A stretch of 64,000 nt of DNA from Rothia sp. (in: high G+C Gram-positive bacteria) (GCF_030540545.1 NZ_JAUNVZ010000005.1:124001-188000), one strand, 5' to 3'. Counted from the stretch's first letter, positions 36,178-45,549 are shown. Translations and numbers: made by a program. Notes: generated from the sequence alone by a model not told the origin.

Positions 36178-37187
36178 GCGAACAGAAAGCCCCTGTAGTG
36201 GATGAAGAATTGATTCCCTGGCGTGCGGCTGGTGCGGTCGGTATTTCCGATAGCGCTGAGAGTGCCCAGACTAGCGAGAAGACCGTGACTGCTAGTGTCG
36301 CTAAGGGTTCTGAAACGAGCACTTCGGAAGCAGGAACTTCGGGAACGGGCAACTCAGAAACGGACAGCCCGGAAACGGTACGTTCGGAAAGCGCTGACAC
36401 CAGCGAAAGCGGCACCTCCCCCACTGCCGAGCTGCGCGCCTCCGCAGGGCTGGTGCGCGTACTCTCCCAGGGCGTCTACGAGACGAAAGCCATGCTGCGT
36501 AATGGCGAGCAGCTCATGCTCAATATTGCTTTCCCCGTAATGGCGCTCTTCGGGCTAAGATTCACCACTTTCTTGGATGATTACGCCGCTCAGCTGGGCA
36601 CTAGCCGTATTCAGTTGGCGGTGCCGGGTGTTTTGACTCTGTGCGTGATTTCTACGGCGCTGTCGGGTCAGGGTATTGCTACCGGTTTTGACCGCAGGTA
36701 CGGGGTGCTCAGGTTCCTGTCTACTACCCCGCTGGGGCGTAACGGCCTGATTCTGGGCAAGCTGATTGCTGTGGCGGCTGTGATTTGTATTCAGTTTGCC
36801 CTGGTGTGTGCGGTGAGTTTCGGGCTTGGTTGGCAGGCTGAACCTTACCAGTTGCAGCGTGCACTGACGTCCATGTGGGTTGGTGGTGCGGCGTTTACCG
36901 CCTTGGGTCTGCTGATTGCCGGTACGGTTCGTGCGGAGGCGACCCTTGCGATTGTGAATATTACGTGGGCGATCCTGGCTGCTATTGGTGGAGTGCTGGT
37001 GCCTGTGTGGGCCTACGCTCAGCCCTGGCAGACTATTGTGACAGCACTGCCTTCCGGGGCGCTGGGCGAGGCGCTTCGAGCGGATTTCTTCGAGTCTTCC
37101 TTTAGCCCGTGGCAGCATGTGCTGCTGATTGTGTGGGCGCTGGTGATTGGCTTTGCGGCGTCTAGGCTTTTCAAGTGGTCTGATTAG
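36174..37187 (+). CDS. ABC-2 type exporter permease
   Basis: 337 residues. Residues about 20-85 are an acidic Ser/Thr/Glu-rich, repeat-like stretch (SETSTSEAGTSGTGNSETDS) with no membrane character, then about six hydrophobic helices typical of ABC-2 permeases (LNIAFPVMALFGL, VLTLCVISTALSGQG, LIAVAAVICIQFALVC, LIVWALVIGFAAS). Pairs with the ATPase upstream. The disordered N-terminal extension is unusual for the family. A terminator follows at 37207-37240. Confidence 0.85.
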   Translation: MSEQKAPVVDEELIPWRAAGAVGISDSAESAQTSEKTVTASVAKGSETSTSEAGTSGTGNSETDSPETVRSESADTSESGTSPTAELRASAGLVRVLSQGVYETKAMLRNGEQLMLNIAFPVMALFGLRFTTFLDDYAAQLGTSRIQLAVPGVLTLCVISTALSGQGIATGFDRRYGVLRFLSTTPLGRNGLILGKLIAVAAVICIQFALVCAVSFGLGWQAEPYQLQRALTSMWVGGAAFTALGLLIAGTVRAEATLAIVNITWAILAAIGGVLVPVWAYAQPWQTIVTALPSGALGEALRADFFESSFSPWQHVLLIVWALVIGFAASRLFKWSD

Positions 37188-37206
37188 ACCCTATTCGTGA
37201 CATACG

Positions 37207-37242
37207 AACGGCTCGGTACATTAGTACCGAGCCGTTTAGTTT
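37207..37242 (+). terminator. Terminator after the ABC permease
   Basis: AACGGCTCGGTAC and GTACCGAGCCGTT, a 13-bp perfect stem with ATTA loop, followed by TAGTTTT. Confidence 0.85.
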
Positions 37243-37263
37243 TAAGATTCAAATGTCTGCCTT

Positions 37264-37640
37264 CCCGCGTGGGATGATGCTCCATCAAGCAATAGGGCTG
37301 AAACGTAAGTGAACCCGGAAACGCTGCTCCCAGGGCGAAGACTGTCCGTGTGGACACTGGTGCTATATTCCGCATGGGATGAAGCCCCATCAAGCAATCC
37401 GGCTAGGCTGCGGTCATTGCACCCAAGCCCTGCGCTCCTCGAGAACGAACCGCAGCCTATGCCTGATTGCAACATGCACAACCAGCTAAACTCCGCATGG
37501 GATATACCTAGACAAGGAAGATTGCCTGTGTGGATACGGGCGCTATATCCCGCATGGGATGATCCTTTTTAGACACGGCAGGAAATTCAACGTAAGTGAA
37601 CCCAGAAACGCTACTCCCAGGGCATCGTCCCATGCGCCCT
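37264..37640. repeat. Cluster of dispersed repeats beside the toxin locus
   Basis: Two element types alternate. Type 1 has CCGCATGGGAT as core (37265-37275 as CCGCGTGGGAT, 37370, 37493, 37549, and inverted near 37628), twice extended by CCATCAAGCAAT. Type 2 has CGTAAGTGAACCC-R-GAAACG followed by CTCCCAGGGC (37303 and 37590). One full unit recurs with a period near 105 bases (37264 and 37369). An 11-bp inverted repeat TAGGCTGCGGT/ACCGCAGCCTA spans 37405-37460. Spacing is irregular, so it is not a CRISPR array. Confidence 0.7.
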
Positions 37641-37729
37641 ATTACATAAGCCATTGCAAAAGAGGAGAACGTAATACCCCACGACACACCAGAACCAGAC
37701 ACACCAGCCCCAACAGCCCAGAAATTCAT
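37508..37729 (-). pseudogene. Remnant of a third RHS toxin tip
   Basis: Starting at ATG 37729, directly after the stop of the preceding gene, the frame reads NFWAVGAGVSGSGVSWG and then SFAMAYVIGRM. This matches the middle of the orphan tip upstream (SWAVGAGYAGLFAGAGVSGSGVSWG-type sequence) with an internal deletion. It then runs into the dispersed repeats and has no proper end. It is best read as a decayed third cassette. Confidence 0.65.
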
Positions 37730-37731
37730 AG

Positions 37732-38136
37732 CTACTTCTCTTCCCAACGCTTCTCACGGAAGTTATACCAACTCATAGGGATCCAACCCCACCCAAATAC
37801 ACTAAATATTATTGCAATAATCGGGACTGCACGCACCCCAGTAACAATAAATATAAATGCAATAAAATAAGGAAGGAATATGCCTAAAAGCTTCATGCCA
37901 ATAGTAGACACAAGCTGGAATGCTTTTAAAGTTCTAAATGCAGAAGTCGGAATAGATATCCCAGCAAATACATATACCGCAAGACCATAATCACCCAAGT
38001 TTCCATAATCATTTCTTAGTATAAACAGAACCAATCCTAGATATGTTATAGAATTTATAGCAAGAAATAAAATTATAGATAAGTAAAATTTTACGTGTGG
38101 TGTTTTCCTAAGAGTCTCTACACTATTGCATTTCAT
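37732..38136 (-). CDS. Putative membrane immunity protein 2
   Basis: 134 residues, four hydrophobic segments (KFYLSIILFLAINSITYLGL, AVYVFAGISIPTSAF, LLGIFLPYFIAFIFIV, VPIIAIIFSVFGWGW) and a basic, Trp-rich end (NFREKRWEEK). ATG at 38136 lies one base after the stop of the orphan tip gene, with GGGGAT upstream. The size, membrane topology and place right behind a toxin tip resemble the protein after the full RHS gene, so both are proposed as immunity proteins. AT-richer than its neighbours. Function is inferred from position only. Confidence 0.55.
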   Translation of the reverse strand: MKCNSVETLRKTPHVKFYLSIILFLAINSITYLGLVLFILRNDYGNLGDYGLAVYVFAGISIPTSAFRTLKAFQLVSTIGMKLLGIFLPYFIAFIFIVTGVRAVPIIAIIFSVFGWGWIPMSWYNFREKRWEEK

Positions 38137-38137
38137 C

Positions 38138-38809
38138 TTAAAGATCCCCCGTCGAAAAATTAGTATGAAGATAACTAATAACCAGTGGATATATATTGAA
38201 GTCAGCATAGGTCTTAACTATGTCAGATCCACCAGCCAAACCAGCTGTTGCAAGAGGCTCCAAATACACAGGAGAAACCCTCCGCAAACCCGGAACCTTC
38301 TGCACATACGGAGACCTAAAATTCAACTTCGACGCAATATAGTTATTAGCTATATTAAACCCACCATAATACACCACAGTACCCCACGACACACCAGAAC
38401 CAGACACCCCAGCCCCAGCAAACAAACCAGCATACCCAGCCCCAACAGCCCACGAATACTCAACCACACCATTGGCCACACGCCAACGCAACACCCCAGG
38501 CTCACCCCGACGCGTCACAAACCGAGCAACACCAGAACCATAACCACCCAAACCATTACCCACAGCAGCAGTCACCTCACTACCAACAAACGCATTCCAA
38601 TCCCACACACGAACCTCCTCAGGAGTCAACGCATACGACACCAAATACGCAGGAACATTCACCACAGCACCAGCAGCAGCACCACGAACACCCTGCACCA
38701 CCACAGGACGAGCCACAGCCACAGCACCCGAACCAACAGCACGAGCACGATCAGCAGCAGCCGCCCACGGAGAAACCCGATCCACAACAGAAGGATCTAT
38801 ATGCAACAT
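38138..38809 (-). CDS. Orphan RHS C-terminal toxin tip
   Basis: 223 residues, similar over its length to the last 220 residues of the RHS protein: PWAAAADRARAVGSGAVAVA, GVRGAAAGAVVNVPAYLV, VTAAVGNGLGGYGSG, GVSWGTVVYYGG, and an end that diverges after TAGLAGGSDIVKTYADF. At the DNA level runs of 30 identical bases are shared (around 38546-38576 and 39676-39706). It lacks any RHS repeat or secretion signal. Its ATG overlaps the stop of the preceding membrane gene (TAATG). It looks like a spare tip that could replace the expressed one by recombination. Confidence 0.65.
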   Translation of the reverse strand: MLHIDPSVVDRVSPWAAAADRARAVGSGAVAVARPVVVQGVRGAAAGAVVNVPAYLVSYALTPEEVRVWDWNAFVGSEVTAAVGNGLGGYGSGVARFVTRRGEPGVLRWRVANGVVEYSWAVGAGYAGLFAGAGVSGSGVSWGTVVYYGGFNIANNYIASKLNFRSPYVQKVPGLRRVSPVYLEPLATAGLAGGSDIVKTYADFNIYPLVISYLHTNFSTGDL

Positions 38810-39237
38810 TATTCTTCAGATCCGCCACGATACCGCTCAGGATACTCTTCATAAGCCTTTGGATGAATCCAAGCCATAGGCAAGATCCCAAAAATCATCC
38901 AAAAATTAGCTGTACATCCAATACCATATCCCCACATATCAGGAAAGCGGAAAGCAATACCAATAATTAAGCCCGTTGGAATCGCAGCGCAAACCATAAA
39001 CTTCTGAGAGATATTTCTCAACAGATAAATATATGCTAAAGATAAGGATGAAGATACTGCGATAGATATATAATAGAGAATTTCAAGAAATACACTTCCC
39101 GAAAAGAGTATATCCCTCTTATATATTCCATTACTTACCGTTATGAATGTGGACAAAGAAGCCATAAATAAGAATATAAGTAGTCCATAATAGAACATAA
39201 AGGGAAGCTTCTTCGTAGGAACTAATAGACCACTCAT
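38809..39237 (-). CDS. Putative membrane immunity protein 1
   Basis: 142 residues with four membrane segments (FMFYYGLLIFLFMASLSTFI, LEILYYISIAVSSSLSLAY, FMVCAAIPTGLIIGIAF, IGCTANFWMIFGILPMAW) and an acidic end (YEEYPERYRGGSEE). It starts one base after the RHS stop codon and shares size and topology with the second membrane gene downstream, including a Trp/Ile-Pro motif near the C-terminus (MAWIHP and WGWIPM). By position it is the cognate immunity protein of the RHS toxin. No similarity to a named family is recognised. Confidence 0.6.
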   Translation of the reverse strand: MSGLLVPTKKLPFMFYYGLLIFLFMASLSTFITVSNGIYKRDILFSGSVFLEILYYISIAVSSSLSLAYIYLLRNISQKFMVCAAIPTGLIIGIAFRFPDMWGYGIGCTANFWMIFGILPMAWIHPKAYEEYPERYRGGSEE

Positions 39238-39238
39238 A

Positions 39239-42200
39239 CTAAAATTTTTCCTTCAAGGGTTCAATGTCCAGATTGACATTATTAATGTATGCATCCACGA
39301 ACACAGTCTTACCATAATCTGATAGGCCAGCCCATCCTGCAGTCACATACGGATACAACACCAAAGACCCATCAGACACAAAACCCACACTATAACTCTT
39401 CGGATAACCACCCCAACCAACAGGACGACCCATCTGAGAAAAACTACTCAAAGAACCCACATGCGGAGCAGGAAAAGCATAAGCAATCAAACCATTAGCA
39501 ACACCGTAATACACAACATCACCATACGAAACAGAACGACCAAAATACGCATTCCCAGCATATATACCCGCATACCCAGATCCAATACCCCACACAACAG
39601 CAGTACCTTTCTCAACCCCAGCAGCCCAACGTCCACTAAATCGCGCAGACAACGACCCAGCAACAGGAGAAGCAAAACCACCCAAACCATTACCCACAGC
39701 AGCAGTCACAGTACTCGCCTTATACCCCTCCCAATCCCACTGCTTACCCGAATCAGGATTCAACACAAAAATCACCGGATATGCCACAGCATTAACAGCA
39801 GCACCAGCAGCAGCACCACGCACACCATGAATCAACACAGGACGAACCAAACCACCAGCACCCCTAACAGCCCGCGCAGCAGGAGCCAAACGAACACCAC
39901 CAGCACGCACAGCCGCACTAACCCACGGCATCACACTATCAACCGCACGAGGCGCAGCACTGACCGCACGAGCAGTCACACCAGGAACCCTCGGCAAACG
40001 AGGAATAGACCTAAACGTCAACTCCAACGACAACACAGACGCAGTAGCAGCCTGAGCAGAACGCTTCATACCTTCCATCACCCGGCTAGCACCATTGGAC
40101 AAAGCATTAGAGGCACGAACACCCAACGGGGTACGAGCCAACCAACGCCCACCCAAAGACAAAGCACGCATACCAAGCATCCACGCAGCACCCTCCAAGG
40201 CACCAACCTGAGCACCAGTCCACGAATCACCAGCAGCAGCCGACCAATCCACACGACCGTCATATCCCTTATGAGAGTCAATACCATTGCTCAGGCCATT
40301 CAAAGCGCCCACACCGGCAAAAGCAACAGTCATTCCAGCATACCCCGCAAGACTTGCCGGAGCACTAAAAGGGAAAGTGGCAACAATAAGCAGAAAAGCG
40401 CCCAGCTTAGCCATAGCCGAAATAGTGTCACTATTGCGGTTCATCCAACCCTCAATACTGCTATCCAACATAGCGTCACGAGAGAGCGGACGATAACCGC
40501 ACGGGTCAACACACTCCACCGGGTTATTACCCAGCAACGCGTACGAATCAGCACCCCAGGCGGCACCCACCGGAGAGAACCACGGATCAGCACTCAAGAA
40601 TTTACGCGAAGCACCATCAGCCCAGCGCACACCCAGCAGACGCAAACCGGCGCACAGAATAGAACCCTCACCGTCAAAACCAACGCCGGGGATCAACTCC
40701 TGACCCACCATCTGAGCAGACCAGGGATCCAAACCATAAGAGCCCAACACCATGCCGGTAGCAGCCGAGTCAGCAGACACCGCACGCTCACCTGCTACGC
40801 TCATAACGCGAGCGCCCAACAACGCGGGTACAGCAGCAGAATAATCCCAGGTCAACTGAACCTGCCGACCCGCGGAATCACGAATAGAACGCAGCACACC
40901 GCGCGCAGAATACTCAAAGCTAAAACGCTGAGCGCAGGCAGGTACAGCACCGAGAACAGAGCGGAAAGAATCCACACCGCGTACCGTTAGCACAGACCCC
41001 AAAAGACCCCGATTATTCCACGTGAATTCACGACGTACACGGGCACCATCGTCACCACTCATAGTTTCACTCAAACGCTCACCAGCTGCGCTATAGGTGT
41101 ACTCCCAGCGCACAGCAGAATTATCTACCCTATAGCCGGTTACCGGATCCAGCGTGCGCTGCACACTAGCCACCAGCTGGGCACGGTCATTATAGGTATA
41201 CTCGCGCACCATAGCGGAGCGCCAGGTGCCGCCAATACGCTGTTCCATACGCTCCGCGTGGAGTACACCGTTAGAGTAGACCCACACGGCACGCGCAGAA
41301 CCGGCGGTAGCACTCAGCAGCTGACCGGCAGCATCGTAGAGGTACTCAATAGAGCCATCATGCGCGCGGGCGCCACTCATTACGGAGCGACCGTTCATCT
41401 CATAGTAGACACGCTCAATACGAGAGCCCTCAGGCGCAATTTCTTGGGTAGAGTTCTGGACTGACTGCACCGCCTGCGCCTGGTCAATGAGAGCACCCAG
41501 ACCATCGTAGCGGTAGGTTTGAGAGCCGAAATAGCTATGAGTGCTCGTGCGGTAGCCATCGAAATCATAGGGGTAGCTAACGCTCTCCCCTAAAGTATCG
41601 ACAGGGCGCAGCTCAGGCTGATAGTTTTCCATCAACAGCCCCAAGCAGTCATAACGGTACTCTTCGCGGGGTTCAAGACTGCCTGAACTATCCGATGCAC
41701 TCTGTGCCGAAATCACAGCACCCAGGGCATTACGCTCAAAGACAGCGCTCAGCGTATTATTCACCCTCGATTCAACGCTCTGACCGTTATACGCGGTCGA
41801 TTCATTGCGCACTCCATCAGTACGCTCCACAATACGACCGGTCTTATCGTAGGTGCAGTGAATATCGGCTGCACCACCGCTCACAGCGGTAATACGACCG
41901 GCGAAATCACGGCTAAAATCGGTGACATTTCCGCGGGTATCAATCTGCTGAACCAGGTACCCGGCAGAATCATAACTATAAGTAGTCTCCTGGTTCAGGG
42001 CGTCAATAGTGCGCACCAACCGACCCGCCGCATTATAGATATAACGACAGGTACCGGTCAAAGAATCGAAACTTTCAATGAGACGCGAGCACTCATCATA
42101 GGTGTACAGGCTCTCGTGCTCACCCACACGAGCGCGAACCAGACGACCGCACAGATCATAGTCAAAGCTCTCGCTGAGCCCATCGGAGCTTTCACGAGCC

Positions 42201-43063
42201 ACCAGCTGCCCCGCCAGATCATAGGTGCACCGTACCGTGCGGCTATTAGAATCGGTGAGCTCTTCCAATCCGTAGGGTGCAGCGGTGCGGGTACGCAGTA
42301 CCACGGGACGGCCGCAGCTATCGTATTCAACAGTGCTCATGCGATGAGCGGGCGAGATTATCTGTACCAGGCGGCCTGCAGCGTCCCATTCATAGCGGGT
42401 TATGCCATTATTGGCGTCTCGGTACTCTACCGGGTAACCGGCAGAATTGTAGATAATCTCTTCTTCGCTTACCTCAGACCATTTGGGCGTAGACAGCTCA
42501 CCGAACGCAGTCTTAAGTTCCTCGAAGCGCTGCTTAGTTACACGGCGTGCCGCGTCGACAATCTCAACACTTCGAGAGTTACCTTGCGTAGTGTAGGCGC
42601 CACGATTCCACACCGAATAGTGCAGGTCGGTCTGCTCCCCTTCCTCATTAATCACGCTACGCAGAGTGCCGTCCGGGGAGTACTCGAAACTCTTGTACGC
42701 GCCCGAAGGATCGGTAATCTTCTCAACCTGAGAGAGCGGATTATAGGAGTACTGCCACACACGCTGAGCCGCGTCGATAATACGGGAAATATTACCCCAG
42801 CTATCGTGTTCCATACTCACAGACCAACCGTCGCTACCGGTCACAGAGGCAATCTCGCCACCTGCCGAATACTCCAGGGTATAGGTGTATCCGACGGGGT
42901 CAATAACGCTCACCGGCACAGAGCTCCGAGCCTGTTCACTATCACTCTCAGGGTCTGCATAATAGTACTCCCAGCGCGCACCGCTCGGATCAATCACAGC
43001 AGCGGGATGGAAAATATAATCATGCTCAGAGACGCTTATAAGCGACTCATTGACCGAAGACAT
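39239..43063 (-). CDS. RHS/YD-repeat polymorphic toxin
   Basis: 1274 residues. Residues about 50-780 are dozens of YD repeats (for example YEWDAAGRLVQI, YDSAGYLVQQIDTRGNVTDF, YDLCGRLVRARV) that form a beta cage. The RHS core ends near residue 853 with RKFLSADPWFSPVGAAWG, NNPVECVDPCGYRPLS. The last 415 residues are the variable tip: one or two hydrophobic helices (KLGAFLLIVATFPFSA), then Ala/Gly/Val-rich sequence shared with the orphan tip. There is no signal peptide, WXG, LXG or PAAR domain, so the export route is unknown. Its own promoter (TTGACT-17-TAGGTA) and GAAAGG support ATG 43063. Expected role: contact toxin against related bacteria, with a membrane target inferred from the membrane-bound neighbours. 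Confidence 0.85.
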   Translation of the reverse strand: MSSVNESLISVSEHDYIFHPAAVIDPSGARWEYYYADPESDSEQARSSVPVSVIDPVGYTYTLEYSAGGEIASVTGSDGWSVSMEHDSWGNISRIIDAAQRVWQYSYNPLSQVEKITDPSGAYKSFEYSPDGTLRSVINEEGEQTDLHYSVWNRGAYTTQGNSRSVEIVDAARRVTKQRFEELKTAFGELSTPKWSEVSEEEIIYNSAGYPVEYRDANNGITRYEWDAAGRLVQIISPAHRMSTVEYDSCGRPVVLRTRTAAPYGLEELTDSNSRTVRCTYDLAGQLVARESSDGLSESFDYDLCGRLVRARVGEHESLYTYDECSRLIESFDSLTGTCRYIYNAAGRLVRTIDALNQETTYSYDSAGYLVQQIDTRGNVTDFSRDFAGRITAVSGGAADIHCTYDKTGRIVERTDGVRNESTAYNGQSVESRVNNTLSAVFERNALGAVISAQSASDSSGSLEPREEYRYDCLGLLMENYQPELRPVDTLGESVSYPYDFDGYRTSTHSYFGSQTYRYDGLGALIDQAQAVQSVQNSTQEIAPEGSRIERVYYEMNGRSVMSGARAHDGSIEYLYDAAGQLLSATAGSARAVWVYSNGVLHAERMEQRIGGTWRSAMVREYTYNDRAQLVASVQRTLDPVTGYRVDNSAVRWEYTYSAAGERLSETMSGDDGARVRREFTWNNRGLLGSVLTVRGVDSFRSVLGAVPACAQRFSFEYSARGVLRSIRDSAGRQVQLTWDYSAAVPALLGARVMSVAGERAVSADSAATGMVLGSYGLDPWSAQMVGQELIPGVGFDGEGSILCAGLRLLGVRWADGASRKFLSADPWFSPVGAAWGADSYALLGNNPVECVDPCGYRPLSRDAMLDSSIEGWMNRNSDTISAMAKLGAFLLIVATFPFSAPASLAGYAGMTVAFAGVGALNGLSNGIDSHKGYDGRVDWSAAAGDSWTGAQVGALEGAAWMLGMRALSLGGRWLARTPLGVRASNALSNGASRVMEGMKRSAQAATASVLSLELTFRSIPRLPRVPGVTARAVSAAPRAVDSVMPWVSAAVRAGGVRLAPAARAVRGAGGLVRPVLIHGVRGAAAGAAVNAVAYPVIFVLNPDSGKQWDWEGYKASTVTAAVGNGLGGFASPVAGSLSARFSGRWAAGVEKGTAVVWGIGSGYAGIYAGNAYFGRSVSYGDVVYYGVANGLIAYAFPAPHVGSLSSFSQMGRPVGWGGYPKSYSVGFVSDGSLVLYPYVTAGWAGLSDYGKTVFVDAYINNVNLDIEPLKEKF

Positions 43064-43100
43064 GAGACGCCTTTCGTGGTCGGGGTAAAGATTCGGAAGT

Positions 43101-43129
43101 TACCTAAGTCACTATACTATCACAGTCAA
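43101..43129 (-). promoter_or_regulatory. Promoter of the RHS toxin gene
   Basis: On the minus strand TTGACT (43124-43129), a 17-base spacer and TAGGTA (43101-43106); start expected near 43094, about 30 bases before the ATG. One of the best sigma-70-like promoters in the window. Confidence 0.6.
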
Positions 43130-43443
43130 TATTCATAAATCCTGTGTCAGGTCACGATGGCAGATACACCGCCATAAACCCCGCCACACATGCCCCAAGC
43201 TACCGACACAGCGACGCGCACCACCTCATAAGCCAGGCTCACCATACTGTGCCATCACAGCATGTTCTCTCTGTATTCTCTCTGCAAAAACTTCGCCCTA
43301 GAACTAGGCGTTCATAGTCCAAACAACCTATGCTTAAAAGGAAGCCGGCATAACGGTGGCGCTCCCCCGCGGAATAGACGCGAGAGTCGCCACGTTATAC
43401 CTGTATAAACCACAGGCACAATAGCTTGAAAGAAGGATTTCAC
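43130..43443. other. Divergent gap between RHS and tkt
   Basis: No gene seen. Holds a short stem CGCCCTAG/CTAGGCG (43301-43317, one bulge) and AT-rich spots near 43395-43425 that may be the tkt promoter (TATAAA at 43403; CACAAT at 43417). Confidence 0.35.
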
Positions 43444-45549
43444 GTGGCTAATTTTGAGTGGACTGACAAGGACCAGCGCGCGGTAGATACGGCACGCCTG
43501 CTGGCAGCGGACGCCGTGGAAAAGGTCGGCTCCGGCCACCCCGGCACCGCCATGAGCCTGGCACCGGTAGCGTACCTGCTCTTCCAGAAGGTCATGAAGC
43601 AAGACCCCAACGATGACCGTTGGGAGGGTCGCGACCGTTTCATCCTCTCCCCCGGCCACACCTCCCTGACCCTCTACTCGCAGCTCTTCCTGGGCGGCTA
43701 CGGTCTGGAACTTGATGATCTGAAGTCCCTGCGTACCTGGGGTGCCCTCACCCCCGGCCACCCCGAATACAAGCACACCAAGGGTGTTGAAATCACCACC
43801 GGCCCGCTGGGTCAGGGCCTGGCGTCTGCCGTTGGTTTCGCCTACGCTCAGCGCTACATGCGTGGCATGTTCGACCCGACCGCGCCCGAGGGCACCTCCC
43901 CCTTCGACCATCACGTGTACGTGATCGCTTCTGAAGGTGACGTGCAGGAAGGCGTGACCGCCGAGGCGAGCGCCCTGGCAGGTCACCAGGAGCTGGGTAA
44001 CCTGATTGTTATTTGGGACCGTAACCATATCTCCATTGAAGAAGACACCGATGTTGCCTTCACCGAGGATATTCCGGCGCGTTACCGCTCCTACGGTTGG
44101 GATGTTCAGTCCGTGGATTGGACCAAGACCGGTGAGTATGTTGAAGATGTCGCCGAGCTCTACGAGGCAATCGAGCGCGCCAAGGCTGTCAAGGACAAGC
44201 CCTCCTTTATTGAACTGCGCACCATTATTGGTTACCCCGCACCCACCAAGCAGAACACCGGCGCTGTGCACGGCTCCAAGCTGGGTGCTGAAGAGATCGC
44301 TGCGACTAAGAAGCTGCTGAACTTCGACCCCGAATCTTCCTTTATTGTGGAGGCGGATATTCTCGAGCACACCCGTCAGCTGGCTGCGCGCGGTGCTGCT
44401 GAGCACACCGCCTGGGATGAGAAATTCGCTGCTTGGGCTGCTGCGAACCCCGAGCAGGCCGCTCTCTACGCTCGTCTGATTGCCGGTGAGTTGCCGGAGG
44501 GCTACCAGGAGTCCTTCCCTGTCTTTGAGCCGGGTACTTCTATTGCTACTCGTGCCGCTTCGGGTCAGGTTATTAATGCTATTGCGGGCACTTTCCCGGA
44601 GCTGTGGGGCGGTTCTGCTGACCTTGCCGGTTCGAATCTGACCACTATTAAGGGTGCTAAGTCCTTTAATCCTGCCTCTCGTACCACCGAGGACTGGTCC
44701 GCTGATCCTTACGGTCGCGTGCTGCACTTCGGTATCCGCGAGCAGGCAGCCGCTGCGATTGTTAACGGCATTGTGCTCTCTTCGCCCACTCGCGCATTCT
44801 CGGGTACTTTCTTCGTGTTCTCTGACTACCAGCGCCCGGCGGTTCGTCTCTCGGCACTGATGGGCATCCCGGCACTGTACGTGTGGACCCACGACTCGAT
44901 CGGTGTGGGTGAGGACGGCCCGACCCACCAGCCCATTGAGCACCTGACCTCCCTGCGTGCAATCCCCGGTTTTGATGTGGTTCGCCCCGCCGACGCTAAT
45001 GAGACTTCTATCGCGTGGCGCACCATTATGGAGCGTGCCGATAAGCCCGCCGGCCTGGTACTCTCCCGCCAGAACCTGCCCGTATGGCCGCGCGTTGACA
45101 TTGATTCCTCAGCCGAGGGTGAGCGTTTTGCCTCTGCTGAAGGTGTTGCACGCGGCGCCTACGTGCTTGCCGACGCACCCGAGGGCCTGTCCCTGGATGT
45201 CGTGCTACTGGCAACCGGTAGCGAGGTTGAAATCGCTGTGGCTGCCCGTGAAGCTCTGCGCGAGCAGGGCGTGGGTGCCCGCGTGGTATCCGTACCCTCG
45301 CGCGAATGGTTCGCCGAGCAGGACGCAACCTACCGCGATTCGGTAATCCCCGCCTCCGTGAAGGCTCGCGTGGCTGTTGAAGCTGGTAGCGCCATGAGCT
45401 GGTACGACCTGCTGGGCGATGCGGGCCGCGCGGTTGCCATTGACCACTTCGGTGCTTCGGCAAGTGCAGCAACCCTGTACCGCGAGTTCGGCATTACCGC
45501 CGAGGCTGTGGTAGATGCCGCCCTGGAGTCCATTAAGGCTGCTTCCTAA
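43444..45549 (+). CDS. tkt: Transketolase
   Basis: 701 residues from GTG 43444 (AGAAGGA, six-base spacing). Motifs: GHPGTAMSLAPVAYLLF at the N-terminus, the ThDP site SEGDVQEGVTAEASALAG, and GEDGPTHQPIEHL in the pyrimidine-binding domain. Non-oxidative pentose-phosphate enzyme using thiamine diphosphate. Head of the plus-strand run tkt-tal-zwf-opcA-pgl. Confidence 0.97.
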   Translation: MANFEWTDKDQRAVDTARLLAADAVEKVGSGHPGTAMSLAPVAYLLFQKVMKQDPNDDRWEGRDRFILSPGHTSLTLYSQLFLGGYGLELDDLKSLRTWGALTPGHPEYKHTKGVEITTGPLGQGLASAVGFAYAQRYMRGMFDPTAPEGTSPFDHHVYVIASEGDVQEGVTAEASALAGHQELGNLIVIWDRNHISIEEDTDVAFTEDIPARYRSYGWDVQSVDWTKTGEYVEDVAELYEAIERAKAVKDKPSFIELRTIIGYPAPTKQNTGAVHGSKLGAEEIAATKKLLNFDPESSFIVEADILEHTRQLAARGAAEHTAWDEKFAAWAAANPEQAALYARLIAGELPEGYQESFPVFEPGTSIATRAASGQVINAIAGTFPELWGGSADLAGSNLTTIKGAKSFNPASRTTEDWSADPYGRVLHFGIREQAAAAIVNGIVLSSPTRAFSGTFFVFSDYQRPAVRLSALMGIPALYVWTHDSIGVGEDGPTHQPIEHLTSLRAIPGFDVVRPADANETSIAWRTIMERADKPAGLVLSRQNLPVWPRVDIDSSAEGERFASAEGVARGAYVLADAPEGLSLDVVLLATGSEVEIAVAAREALREQGVGARVVSVPSREWFAEQDATYRDSVIPASVKARVAVEAGSAMSWYDLLGDAGRAVAIDHFGASASAATLYREFGITAEAVVDAALESIKAAS

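Noticed and set aside
37264-37640. Repeat cluster considered as a CRISPR array
   Set aside because: Repeat lengths and spacings are irregular, one copy is inverted, and no cas gene is present.
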